Part shown: positions 56,403-64,000 of the stretch, one piece after another
Layout of the letters: each line of letters opens with the position of its first letter
How positions within the stretch are numbered: the first letter of the stretch is position 1
Made by a program: the position numbers and the translations under genes
Notes under the pieces: generated by a model
Told to the model about the DNA's origin: nothing
What the model saw: the letters and a program-made list of their open reading frames with translations, nothing else
The model's database searches: none
Origin: Myxococcales bacterium
Lineage (GTDB): Bacteria; Myxococcota_A; Polyangia; Polyangiales; JADJMO01
Direction of reading: 5' to 3'
NCBI GenBank assembly: GCA_016709545.1
Contig: JADJMO010000004.1
Span: 496,001-560,000, forward strand
Length of the DNA: 64,000 nt

Positions 56403-58018
56403 CCGAGCAGCGCCCGGAAGTGGATGGGCTGGGCGACGTTCTTCACCTGCGCCGTGCGCTCCTCGCCGAACTGGAACTCGTGCTTCGGCGGGAGCTGCTC
56501 GATGGCCTCGGCCATCACCAGGATCTCGTCGCGCTTGGCGGTGGACTGCAGGCGCGCGGTGTTGTTCATCCCGCTCGAGAAGCCGGTGAAGTTCTGGTTC
56601 GGCCCGAAGGTGCCGACGAAGAGCGGCGCGAGGTGGACACCGATGGTGACCGCGAGGCCCTCGGCGCGCAGCGGCTCGAACCCCTCTTGCTGGGGGAACG
56701 CCGTGGTCATCGCGCGGATGGCCTTGGCCCAGTGCAGCGCCGCGACCAGCCGATCGCCCGGAGGCGAATCGTAGAACGGCGGCCCGAAGAGGGCGATGAC
56801 GCAGTCGCCGACCATCTTGTCGAAGACGCCCCCGTGCTCCCAGACGAGGTCGACGGCCTGGGCGCTCCAGCGCTCGACGAGCTTGGCCACGGCGCTCGGC
56901 GTGCGCAGGATCTGCTCGCTGATGCGCGTGAAGCCGGCGATGTCCACGTAGGCGATCGCGACGGTCTGCTCGTGGGGGGCGAGGAAGCGCGCCTCGTAGT
57001 CGTCGTGCGAGAGGAGGCGCGCCACGTCTTGCTGGCGGAAGCTCGCGGCGAGGCGGCGCCACTCCTTGTTGAAGTCGACGACGCGCTGGCGGATGAAGCC
57101 GGAGAACCCGGCGAGCAGCTCGCGATCGTAGGTGTTGAACTGGCCGGCCTTGCTGGTGGCGATGACCTTGCCCACGCGCACCGAGTTGGTGACCCCGCTG
57201 ATGAGCACCTCTTCCTGGGCGCCGACGAACCCGTAGCGCTCGAGGAACGCGTTGCTGCGGCCGTAGAGCCACTCTCGCGCCGCGGCGCGCAGCTCGTCGC
57301 CGTTCTCGACCTCACCGGTCATCGTGTCGAGCACGAGCGAGTGTCCGTGGAACAGCTGCACGTGCAGCGTGCTCGCGCTGTCCTCCTGCGCGACGTAGAC
57401 CAGCAGCATGCGGTCGAGCGGGGTGGCGCGCGCGAGGCACGCGACGGCCTGCTGCAAGCCCTCGGAGAGCACCCGGTGCCGGAGCGCGTCGGAGAGCTCC
57501 ATCATCACGCGGTGCTTCTCCCGCGCCGCCTTGATCGAGAACAGGAAGTTGTCGAGCTCCTCGCACGCGATGTCGAGCAGGGCGTGCAGGTGCTCCGGGT
57601 CTTCGGCCTCGAAGCTCGAGGCGGGGACGACGAGCCCGGCGCGGCCGAACCATTCGCCGGCCACGTCGAGGGGGATGGCGATGACGAGATCGTCGCCGAT
57701 GCGCTCGGTGAGGTCCTGGCGCTCCGCGTCGCTCGTGCGCGCCTGCACGTTCTCCCAGTCCGGGATGGCGAGGTCCTTCGGCGTGCGGAACACGCTGAGG
57801 GTCAGGTCTTCGTCGTAGCTCTGCACGAAGGCGCCGCGGGCGCCGCACAGGTCGCAGATGCGGGGCAACATGCCGCGCATGACCTCGGCCAGGCTCCGCC
57901 GCGCGAGGAGCCCCTCTTCGATGATGTCGTCCACGAGCCCGCGCAGCTCGAGGAGTTGCCGCAGCTTGTGCGGGTCCTCCACGCTGGCGCTCTTGTCGTC
58001 CGGCCTGGCCATGGCCAC
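56399..58018 (-). CDS. GAF-domain class III adenylate/guanylate cyclase
   Basis: A 539-residue cytoplasmic protein. The N-terminal half has two GAF-like regions (VMRGMLPRICDLCGARGAFV, then LLVYVAQEDSASTLHVQLF). The C-terminal class III cyclase domain begins near residue 355 with YVDIAGFTRISEQ (first metal Asp), then GGVFDKMVGDCVIALFG (second Asp), and GTFGPNQNFTGFSSGMNNTA, where the substrate-base residues normally lie. It should make cAMP or cGMP in response to a ligand bound by GAF. It is divergent from the kinase gene at 58030, 11 bases apart. Confidence 0.88.
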   Translation of the reverse strand: MAMARPDDKSASVEDPHKLRQLLELRGLVDDIIEEGLLARRSLAEVMRGMLPRICDLCGARGAFVQSYDEDLTLSVFRTPKDLAIPDWENVQARTSDAERQDLTERIGDDLVIAIPLDVAGEWFGRAGLVVPASSFEAEDPEHLHALLDIACEELDNFLFSIKAAREKHRVMMELSDALRHRVLSEGLQQAVACLARATPLDRMLLVYVAQEDSASTLHVQLFHGHSLVLDTMTGEVENGDELRAAAREWLYGRSNAFLERYGFVGAQEEVLISGVTNSVRVGKVIATSKAGQFNTYDRELLAGFSGFIRQRVVDFNKEWRRLAASFRQQDVARLLSHDDYEARFLAPHEQTVAIAYVDIAGFTRISEQILRTPSAVAKLVERWSAQAVDLVWEHGGVFDKMVGDCVIALFGPPFYDSPPGDRLVAALHWAKAIRAMTTAFPQQEGFEPLRAEGLAVTIGVHLAPLFVGTFGPNQNFTGFSSGMNNTARLQSTAKRDEILVMAEAIEQLPPKHEFQFGEERTAQVKNVAQPIHFRALLG

Positions 58019-58029
58019 ATCATAGTGCG

Positions 58030-59528
58030 ATGCCCGACTCCCTGCGCGCCGGCCGGTGGTCGCTCGAGCGCCGCCTCGGAGAGGGCAGTCAGGGCACCAC
58101 CTGGGCGGCGGTGGGGCCTGACGGACGGTCGGTCGCGGTCAAGCGGTTCGACGTGCGCGGCGCCCGCGCGTGGAAGGACGTCGAGCTCGCCGAGCGGGAG
58201 GCCCGCGTCCTCGCGCAGCTCTCGCACCCCAACCTTCCGGCCTACGTGGAGCACTTCGAGGAGGACGGTTCGCTCTTCCTGGTGATGGAGAAGATCGAGG
58301 AGAGAGCCTCGCGGCGCTGCGCAAGAGAGGCGGCTCGCTCTCCCGGGCCGAGGTGCTCCGGTTTCTCTCGGACGCGAGCGACATCCTCGACTACCTGCAC
58401 GGGCGCGCGCCGCCGGTCATCCACCGCGACCTCAAGCCGGGCAACGTGCTGCGCCGACCGGACGGTTCGTATGCATTCGTCGACTTCGGGGCGGTGCGCG
58501 ACCGCATGCGGCCCGAGGGGGGCAGCACGGTGGTCGGCACCTTCGGGTACATGGCGCCCGAGCAGTTCCAGGGGCGGGCCCTCCCGGCCTCCGACGTCTA
58601 CGCCGTCGGCGCCACGGCGCTCACCCTGCTCACCGGCGTCGAGCCCGAGGCGCAGCCGCACAAGGGCCTCTCGATCGACGTGCGCGCCGCGCTCGGGCCA
58701 CGGGCCGACGAGCCGCTGATCGGCCTGCTCACGCGGATGCTCGAGCCCGACCCGGACCAGCGCCCGAGCCGCATCCGACCGTTGCTCGAGCCCTTCCGCG
58801 ACGCGCCGAAGGCGGCCGCTGCGAACCCACCTCCACCGCGGGAGAGCGGCTTCCTCGAGGACCTCGGGCAGAAGATCGGGCGCGAGATCGAGCGGGAGAT
58901 CGGTGAACGCCTGTCGCAGCACCGCGGCGAGGCGGAGCGATTTCGCGCGAAAACCGAGCAGTGGATGGACAAGGCGGCGCGCCAGATCGAGCGCAAGGTC
59001 GAGCGGCGGCGCGAGCGCGACCAGCGGCGCGCCGAGCGGGAGCAGCGGCGGGCCGAGCGGGACCAGCGGAGGGCGGGGGCGTTCCCGAGTCCACTGGACG
59101 AGGCGACGCGCGCGGCGACCCGCGAGGCCCGCGCAGCCCAGCGAGCGCGCGACTGGAGCTCGCCTCCTCCTCCTTGGATGGGTGGCTTCCTCGGCTTCCA
59201 CGCGCTCCAGATCGTCCGGCTGTTCCTGCTGTTCCTGCTGCTCGTGATCCCGACGGTGGTGCTCTCGGTGATGGGGCTCCGCAAGGCGGTCGTCGCCGTG
59301 CGTGACTGGCATCGCGACGTGGTCGACGCCGAGCTGCAGGCGGCGCAACGGTGGCTGCGCGGCGGCGACGTGGCGGCGCGCGCCGAGGAGCTGCACGAGG
59401 AGCCGCGCGTGCGGGTGCGCGAGGTCCCGCCCGATCCCCTCCGGGTCGCGCCGTCCGACACCGCAGGTGACGAGCGAGCCACCGACGAAGACGCCTCCCG
59501 GCCCGCGGCCAAGCGCCGGAAGGTGTAG
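58030..59528 (+). CDS. Membrane-anchored Ser/Thr protein kinase (one apparent frameshift)
   Basis: About 499 residues when bridged. The first frame begins MPDSLRAGRWSLERRLGEGS with the Gly loop and VAVKRFDVRGARAWKDVELA, and reaches LFLVMEKIE. Near 58299 one lost G (GAGGGAGAG read as GAGGAGAG) would join this to GESLAALRKRGGSLSRAEVL. The kinase core continues with VIHRDLKPGNVLRRPDGSYA, FVDFGAVRDRM and GTFGYMAPEQF. Residues about 285-355 are strongly charged (RRRERDQRRAEREQRRAERD). One membrane helix follows (LFLLFLLLVIPTVVLSVMG) near residue 400. It faces the cyclase gene across an 11-base gap. Confidence 0.82.
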
Positions 59529-59543
59529 GATGCCGGCCCGCCG

Positions 59544-60386
59544 ATGGTCGCCCAACCGAACGAGGAGGAGCTCGCGCTGCTCACGAGCCTCGAGCGTACA
59601 TCGTTCCAGCTCGGAGACTTCGTCAACCGTCGCCTGCCCAAGGTGGCGCAGCGCTGGAACGCCGCGTTCATGGGCGCCACCATCTGGACGTGCGGCGGCA
59701 ACCGGTTGCGCGTGCACGGGCTCGAGCGCATCGCGCACCTCACCAAGGAGGACCGCCTCCTCGTCGTCGCGAACCATCGATCGTATTTTGACTTCTTCAT
59801 CATCAGCGCGGTCATCTTCTGGCGGACGCACCTCTCCCGGCGGATCCTGTTCCCGGTCCGCTCCACGTTCTTCTACGACCACCCGCTCGGGCCGCTCGTG
59901 AACGCCTCGATGAGCGCAATGGCCATGTTCCCGCCGATCCTGCGCGACCGCGATCGCGCGGCGTGGAACCAGTACAGCCTGCAGCGCTGCGTCGACGAGC
60001 TCTCCATCCCCGGCACGGTGCTCGGGTTCCACCCCGAGGGCACGCGCAACAAGGGCGACGATCCCTACGCGCTCCTGTCGGCGAAGCCGGGTGTCGGCCG
60101 CGTGGCGCTCGAGATGAAGGCGGGCGCGCACGTGATCCCGTTCTTCGTGCTCGGCATGGCCAACGCCCTCGCGCGCGAGACCCAGTACAACTGGCTCGCG
60201 CCCGATCAGCACCCCATCGACGTCGTCATCGGGGCGCCGCTCGATCTCTCGGATCTGCGCGCGGCGGGGAGTCAGCCGCACACCCATCGGGCCGCGGCCG
60301 AGCGGTGCCTCGCGGCGATCCGCGGGCTCGCGGACGAGCAGCGCGCGATCAGTTCCCGCCGAAGTTCTGGGTCCAGTACTGCTTGA
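59544..60386 (+). CDS. Lysophospholipid (1-acylglycerol-3-phosphate) acyltransferase family protein
   Basis: A 280-residue PlsC-like protein (MVAQPNEEELALLTSLERTS). The acyltransferase site is VVANHRSYFDFFIISAVIFW near residue 72 (HxxxxD), and the phosphate-binding block is LGFHPEGTRNKGDDPYALLS near residue 165. AGAHVIPFFVLGMANAL is a third family block. It should acylate a lysophospholipid or related lipid at the inner membrane. It starts 15 bases after the kinase stop. Its last 38 bases overlap the end of the convergent CAP-protein gene. Confidence 0.88.
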   Translation: MVAQPNEEELALLTSLERTSFQLGDFVNRRLPKVAQRWNAAFMGATIWTCGGNRLRVHGLERIAHLTKEDRLLVVANHRSYFDFFIISAVIFWRTHLSRRILFPVRSTFFYDHPLGPLVNASMSAMAMFPPILRDRDRAAWNQYSLQRCVDELSIPGTVLGFHPEGTRNKGDDPYALLSAKPGVGRVALEMKAGAHVIPFFVLGMANALARETQYNWLAPDQHPIDVVIGAPLDLSDLRAAGSQPHTHRAAAERCLAAIRGLADEQRAISSRRSSGSSTA

Positions 60387-61215
60387 ACTTGGCCGTCGGT
60401 GACTCGTAGTAGCCGACGCCGAGGTGCTGGAACTTGGGGTTCATGATGTTGGAGCAGTGGCCCGGGCTCTTGAGCCAGCCCTCCACGACCGCGTTCGCGC
60501 CCACGTAGCCAGCGGCGATGTTCTCGCCGGTCATCGAGCCCGGTGCATCGACCCACCCCGCAGCCTTCATGCGGTCGATCGGGTCGCGGCCCTCGGGGGA
60601 GGTGTGGTTGAAGTAGTTCCGGTCCGCCATGTCCTTGCTGTGGGCGCGGGCCGACCCCTGGAGCGCGCCGTGGGGCGCGAGCGGACCGGCCGGCCCGTAG
60701 CTCGTGCTGCCGCAGACGGCGCCCTTGGCGCGGGCCTGGTTGACCAGGGTGAGGACGTCGGCCTCGAGCTTCGCCCAGGGCGCCGGGAACGAGCCGATCG
60801 ATGGTGGCGGCGGGGTGATGGTCGGCGAGGTCGTCGTGGTGGGCGTCGGAGTGGCGGTCGGAGTGGCAGTCGGGGTGGCCGTGGGTGCCGGACCGGGGGG
60901 CGCGCCCGGGAAGGGAAACGGAAACATGCTCGGAATGCCCTGCGGGAGGGGCATCCCCGCGGGCACCGGCATGGGGGGCATGTTCCACTCGGGGGGGAAC
61001 ACGAGGCCCGTCGGGGTGAGCGCAGGGCCGAGCTGCGGGACCGCGGGGGGCGTCGCCGCAGGGGGCGGTGCCGCGGAGGGCGCGGCGCTCGGCATCGGCT
61101 GCTCGGGCGGAGGCGTGTACGTCTCCATCTTGCGCGGCTGACACGCGATCCACGCGAGTGCCGAGAGACCGACGAGGGCGGTGGCGGTCTTCGGCGCGAG
61201 GGGTGAGCGAGCCAT
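60349..61215 (-). CDS. CAP/SCP-domain lipoprotein
   Basis: A 288-residue protein. The signal peptide (MARSPLAPKTATALVGLSAL) leads to the lipobox WIAC at residue 25. A Pro/Ala/Thr-rich linker (residues about 30-150) precedes a CAP domain: LEADVLTLVNQARAKGAVCG, ARAHSKDMADRNYFNHTSPE, SMTGENIAAGYV, EGWLKSPGHCSNIMNPKFQH and KQYWTQNFGG. This holds the His/Glu residues of the CAP cavity. Bacterial CAP proteins are surface-exposed and of unknown activity. The linker resembles those of other exported proteins in the window. Confidence 0.9.
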   Translation of the reverse strand: MARSPLAPKTATALVGLSALAWIACQPRKMETYTPPPEQPMPSAAPSAAPPPAATPPAVPQLGPALTPTGLVFPPEWNMPPMPVPAGMPLPQGIPSMFPFPFPGAPPGPAPTATPTATPTATPTPTTTTSPTITPPPPSIGSFPAPWAKLEADVLTLVNQARAKGAVCGSTSYGPAGPLAPHGALQGSARAHSKDMADRNYFNHTSPEGRDPIDRMKAAGWVDAPGSMTGENIAAGYVGANAVVEGWLKSPGHCSNIMNPKFQHLGVGYYESPTAKFKQYWTQNFGGN

Positions 61216-61240
61216 GCCCCGAGCTTACCCCGCGGGCCGC

Positions 61241-61651
61241 CTAGCGGCAGGTCATGTCTATGGCGGCCTTGGCCTTGGTCTCCTCGACGATGAACGTGGC
61301 GGCGGCAGCCTGCGCAGCGGCCGCGGCGGCGGGCTCGAGGCCCGCAGCGGCCATGTCGCGCCGGATCTTGGCGCCGGTCGTGAGCGAGGTCGCGAAGCGG
61401 GTCGCGAGGTTCTTCACGTCCTCGGTCTCGAACGTGGCGGCGTTCAGGTCTGCGGCGGCCTTGTCCCACCCGAGCGCCTGCGCCTCGAGCTCGGCGGGTG
61501 CCTGATCGGACCGACCGAACGCCGCCGTGAGCGAAGCGTGCTGGGGTCCGACCAGCTGCACGAGCTTCTGGCAGTCGGCGTTGGTCTTCTTGCCGCAGCC
61601 GCTGACCGCGAAGAGCCCGACCACGACGAGGAGAGCGAGCAGCGTGCGCAT
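61241..61651 (-). CDS. Small lipoprotein
   Basis: A 136-residue protein from the ATG at 61651 (MRTLLALLVVVGLFAVSGCG), with the lipobox VSGC. The mature part is one helical bundle (DCQKLVQLVGPQHASLTAAF, then AAATFIVEETKAKAAIDMTC), with Cys near each end that could form a disulfide. No family recognised. It lies two bases downstream of the TPR-like gene stop, so the pair is probably one operon. Confidence 0.75.
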   Translation of the reverse strand: MRTLLALLVVVGLFAVSGCGKKTNADCQKLVQLVGPQHASLTAAFGRSDQAPAELEAQALGWDKAAADLNAATFETEDVKNLATRFATSLTTGAKIRRDMAAAGLEPAAAAAAQAAAATFIVEETKAKAAIDMTCR

Positions 61652-61653
61652 GG

Positions 61654-64000
61654 TCAGGGCTTGGGCTTCTGCGCGTGCTCGCCCGTCGCGAGCACGTCGT
61701 CGTCGTCGATCACCTCGGCGACGTCGTCGTCGACCACCTCTGCGACATCGTCGTCGACCACCTCTGCGACGTCGTCGTCGGCGACGAGCTCGGCGCTCGC
61801 GTCGGCGCTGGCGTGTGCGATCGGCGTCGGGGCGATGGGCGCCGCGATCGGCGGCGTGCTGCGGGGGACCGGCGGACGCGACGAGGGCAACGACGCCGGT
61901 CGCGACGGGGGCAACGAGGGCGGACGCGATGGCGGGAGCGCGACGACCGGCGGGGCCGAGGGCGGCGTGGTCGGCGACGCGGCCCGCAGCGTGCCCTCGC
62001 TCGGCGCCGCCGCCGCGAGATCGGTGGGGTGCGGCGTGGAGATCGGTGTGACGAGGCGGCCGCTGTCTTCGACCTGCGCGGCGAGCTCGGCGGAGTTGCC
62101 GATGAAGGTCTTGAGGTCGTCGGGGTCGTCCTCGGCGAGGTTCGGCAGCACCCGGTTCTCGTCGGTGCTCGTGCCCGAGAAGGCGTGCATCTCGACCGTG
62201 CCGTCGGGGATCTCGCCGGCGAGGGCAGACTCGCCCAGCGCGGGCGCGCTGGTCTCGACGCCGTCGCTGTCCTTCGGGGGTTCGCTGCTCGAAGCGTCGT
62301 GCGCGCTCGCCCCCGCTCGAGGGAGCACGGTCACCTCGTGCGTGCCTTCGTCGTCGACGTGCGCGAAGTCGTCGTGCACCTCTTCGTGCACCTCTTCGTG
62401 GGCCTCGCTGGCCTCGGCGACGGCTTCCGCCGGTTCCGCAGGGTCGAGCGAGAGGTCGTCGTAGTTGGCGGGCGGCGGGGGCGGGGGCTCCTCGCGCTGG
62501 GCCGGGTAGCGCCCGGGCTCGAAGGCGAGCTTGTTGCGCTTGGCGCGGTCGAGCCCCTCGGTGGCCTGCGGGTCCTGCGGCTTGAGACGCAGCACGCGGC
62601 GCCACGCATCGGCGGCCTCGCGGGCCTCTCCGAGCCGCTCCTCCCAGAGGAGGGCGACCTTGCGCGCGAGATCGGCGCGGACCGCCGGCTCCTTGCTGCG
62701 CAGGATCTGGTCCTCGTAGAGCTTCACGAGGGCGCGGTAGTCGTTGGCCTGCTCGAGCAAGGCCTCGTAGCGCGCGGTGATGTCCTTGTCGCTCGGGGCG
62801 AGCTCGTGGAGCTTGTCGAGATCGCGGAGCGCGCCGTCGAGATCGCCGATGCGATCGAGGCGCAGGGTGGCGCGGCGCGAGATCAGCTTGCGGACGAGGG
62901 GGCCGTCGAAGACCTCCTCGAGCGCCTTGCCCAGGATGGCCTCGGCGCGGCGCGGGTCGTCGCCCGCGGCCGCCTCGACGGCGTCGAGGTTGGCGTCGTC
63001 GACGTGGGCGACGAGGGCCCGCGTGAGGAGGGCGAAGGCGCGCTTGCCGTCGCCGATGTCGTCGCGGATCTTCTCGGCGGCGCGGCGCAGCTGGGCCGAG
63101 CGGGTGCGTCCGCCGTCGCGCGGACCGGCCGTGGTGGTGCCGAGGAGATCGACCAGCGCCCGGCGGAAGGTGTCGGACCCGGTCTCCTGGTCCACCTCGC
63201 GGGCGGTCGCGTAGAGCGTCTCGAACGGGTCTTCAGCGCCTGCGAGAGCGAGCGCCTGCTCGGCGAGCTCTTGCGCCTTCTCGCGGAGCGCCTTCTGCTC
63301 GGGGCCCTTCTCGACCGCGCGAGAGATCGCGGCCCCGTACGCGCGCACGACGGCCTGCAGGCGATCCGGCGGCGGCTTGCAGCGACCGATGTGGCGCTCG
63401 TACAGATCGACGGCGCCGAGCTTGGTGGGCGCCATCGCGGCGAGCTCGGCGACGAGCCCCCACGACTCGGAGGGCGGGGCCGCGCCGAGCCCGATCTCGC
63501 CGTGGCCGATGGCCTCGTCGGCGCCCGTGCCGATCAAGATCCGGATCCGGGCCTGGCGCACGAGCTCCTCGGCGCGCGCGGCGCCGCTGACGATCGACGC
63601 ACGGCGGTCCTGGATCTCGAGGACGAGATCGTTCGCGCCCGCGATGCCCGCCTGGTGGGCCGACACTGCGAGCGGCTCGAGCTGCGAGAGGAACTGCGGG
63701 TCCTTGCCGCGCGGCGTGCGCAGGAGGTCCGGCGCGATCTCGAGCGCGCGGTCGAGGTCCTCGCCGAGCATGAAGCGATCGTAGGCCTCGCCGAGCAGAC
63801 GCTGACCCTCGGGGCCGCCCGCCTGGCGGGCCCAGGCGAGGATCTGGCCGCCGATCTGGGCGTGCGCCTCGTGCTTGTCGGCGATCTCGATCGCGGTGGC
63901 GCGCGCGACGTCGGAGCCCGCGGCGGTGAGCGGGGCGAGGACGCGGAGGGCGTCTTCGACCTGGTGCAGCTGATCGGCGAGGATCTGCGCCTTGCGCGCG
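61654..64000 (-). CDS. Large TPR-like protein with Pro/Ser-rich and acidic C-terminus, 5' end cut by the window edge
   Basis: A frame open from the window end to a stop at 61654, about 782 residues visible; the start lies outside. The upper part is a helical-repeat region like TPR/bacterial tetratricopeptide arrays (AWRRVLRLKPQDPQATEGLD, LDRIGDLDGALRDLDKLHEL, NDYRALVKLYEDQILRSKEP). The last 270 residues are low complexity: acidic, then repeated Pro/Ser (LPPSRPPSLPPSRPASLPSS), then three near-identical DDDVAEVV units. Such proteins usually act as scaffolds. No signal peptide is visible in this part. Function unknown. Confidence 0.8.
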   Translation of the reverse strand, partial: ARKAQILADQLHQVEDALRVLAPLTAAGSDVARATAIEIADKHEAHAQIGGQILAWARQAGGPEGQRLLGEAYDRFMLGEDLDRALEIAPDLLRTPRGKDPQFLSQLEPLAVSAHQAGIAGANDLVLEIQDRRASIVSGAARAEELVRQARIRILIGTGADEAIGHGEIGLGAAPPSESWGLVAELAAMAPTKLGAVDLYERHIGRCKPPPDRLQAVVRAYGAAISRAVEKGPEQKALREKAQELAEQALALAGAEDPFETLYATAREVDQETGSDTFRRALVDLLGTTTAGPRDGGRTRSAQLRRAAEKIRDDIGDGKRAFALLTRALVAHVDDANLDAVEAAAGDDPRRAEAILGKALEEVFDGPLVRKLISRRATLRLDRIGDLDGALRDLDKLHELAPSDKDITARYEALLEQANDYRALVKLYEDQILRSKEPAVRADLARKVALLWEERLGEAREAADAWRRVLRLKPQDPQATEGLDRAKRNKLAFEPGRYPAQREEPPPPPPANYDDLSLDPAEPAEAVAEASEAHEEVHEEVHDDFAHVDDEGTHEVTVLPRAGASAHDASSSEPPKDSDGVETSAPALGESALAGEIPDGTVEMHAFSGTSTDENRVLPNLAEDDPDDLKTFIGNSAELAAQVEDSGRLVTPISTPHPTDLAAAAPSEGTLRAASPTTPPSAPPVVALPPSRPPSLPPSRPASLPSSRPPVPRSTPPIAAPIAPTPIAHASADASAELVADDDVAEVVDDDVAEVVDDDVAEVIDDDDVLATGEHAQKPKP

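Overview
The window is GC-rich, densely coded DNA from a free-living Gram-negative bacterium. It is most likely a myxobacterium (Myxococcota), perhaps of the Polyangiales. This rests on the secreted Cys-rich and calcium-repeat lipoproteins, the eukaryote-like Ser/Thr kinases, many Ala/Pro/Ser-rich lipoproteins of unknown function, and the gene order; the lineage is inference. No rRNA, tRNA, CRISPR array, prophage or insertion sequence was seen. Genes are packed in operons, and 1-4 base start/stop overlaps (ATGA or GTGA) are frequent.

Layout. 1-9.4 kb, minus strand: a truncated unknown gene, a fold-III PLP enzyme, a large VWA lipoprotein, a DUF2400 protein, a secreted unknown, an RluA-type pseudouridine synthase and a PEP-synthase-like protein. 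9.5-12.7 kb, plus strand: a small zinc-ribbon-like protein and dnaX-ybaB-recR. 12.7-27.4 kb, minus strand: a broken lipoprotein, fhs, a receptor-like kinase, gyrB, recF, dnaN, def, and an operon ending in a CcmF-CcmH fusion. 27.5-30.5 kb, plus strand: tsaD, a membrane phosphoesterase and a secreted hydrolase. 30.6-37.9 kb, minus strand: a 5'-nucleotidase-like protein, hmgA and a moxR-DUF58-transglutaminase set. 37.9-44 kb: an ABC ATPase, the biotin genes bioD, bioF and bioB, zapA, an LpxK-like protein, a response regulator and two parS centromere sites. 44.1-48.8 kb, plus strand: a DsbA-like lipoprotein, an exonuclease, a DUF218 protein and a HEAT-cyclophilin lipoprotein. 49.4-53.2 kb, plus strand: the dnaG-rpoD pair. 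53.25-54.9 kb: a gene-free array of nested direct and inverted repeats. 54.9-64 kb: a broken outer-membrane-like gene, a Cys-rich lipoprotein, a GAF-cyclase, a kinase, an acyltransferase, a CAP protein, a small lipoprotein and the end of a large TPR-like protein.

The dnaX, recR, gyrB, recF, dnaN, dnaG and rpoD genes, plus two parS sites about 19 kb from dnaN, place the window close to the chromosome origin. dnaA itself is absent.

Seven genes, including the essential gyrB and rpoD, are interrupted by one or more single-base shifts (nine in all). Nearly all can be explained as loss or gain of one base in a short G or C run. An eighth gene carries an in-frame TGA just after its signal peptide. 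I read these mainly as residual sequencing errors of homopolymer type, not as real gene decay. Coordinates of those genes span both halves.

The strongest candidates for something new are the repeat array downstream of rpoD, which contains a nearly perfect inverted repeat of about 230 bp around REP-like palindromes, and several unusual domain combinations: CcmF-CcmH, HEAT-cyclophilin, and the Cys-rich/calcium-repeat/VWA lipoprotein.
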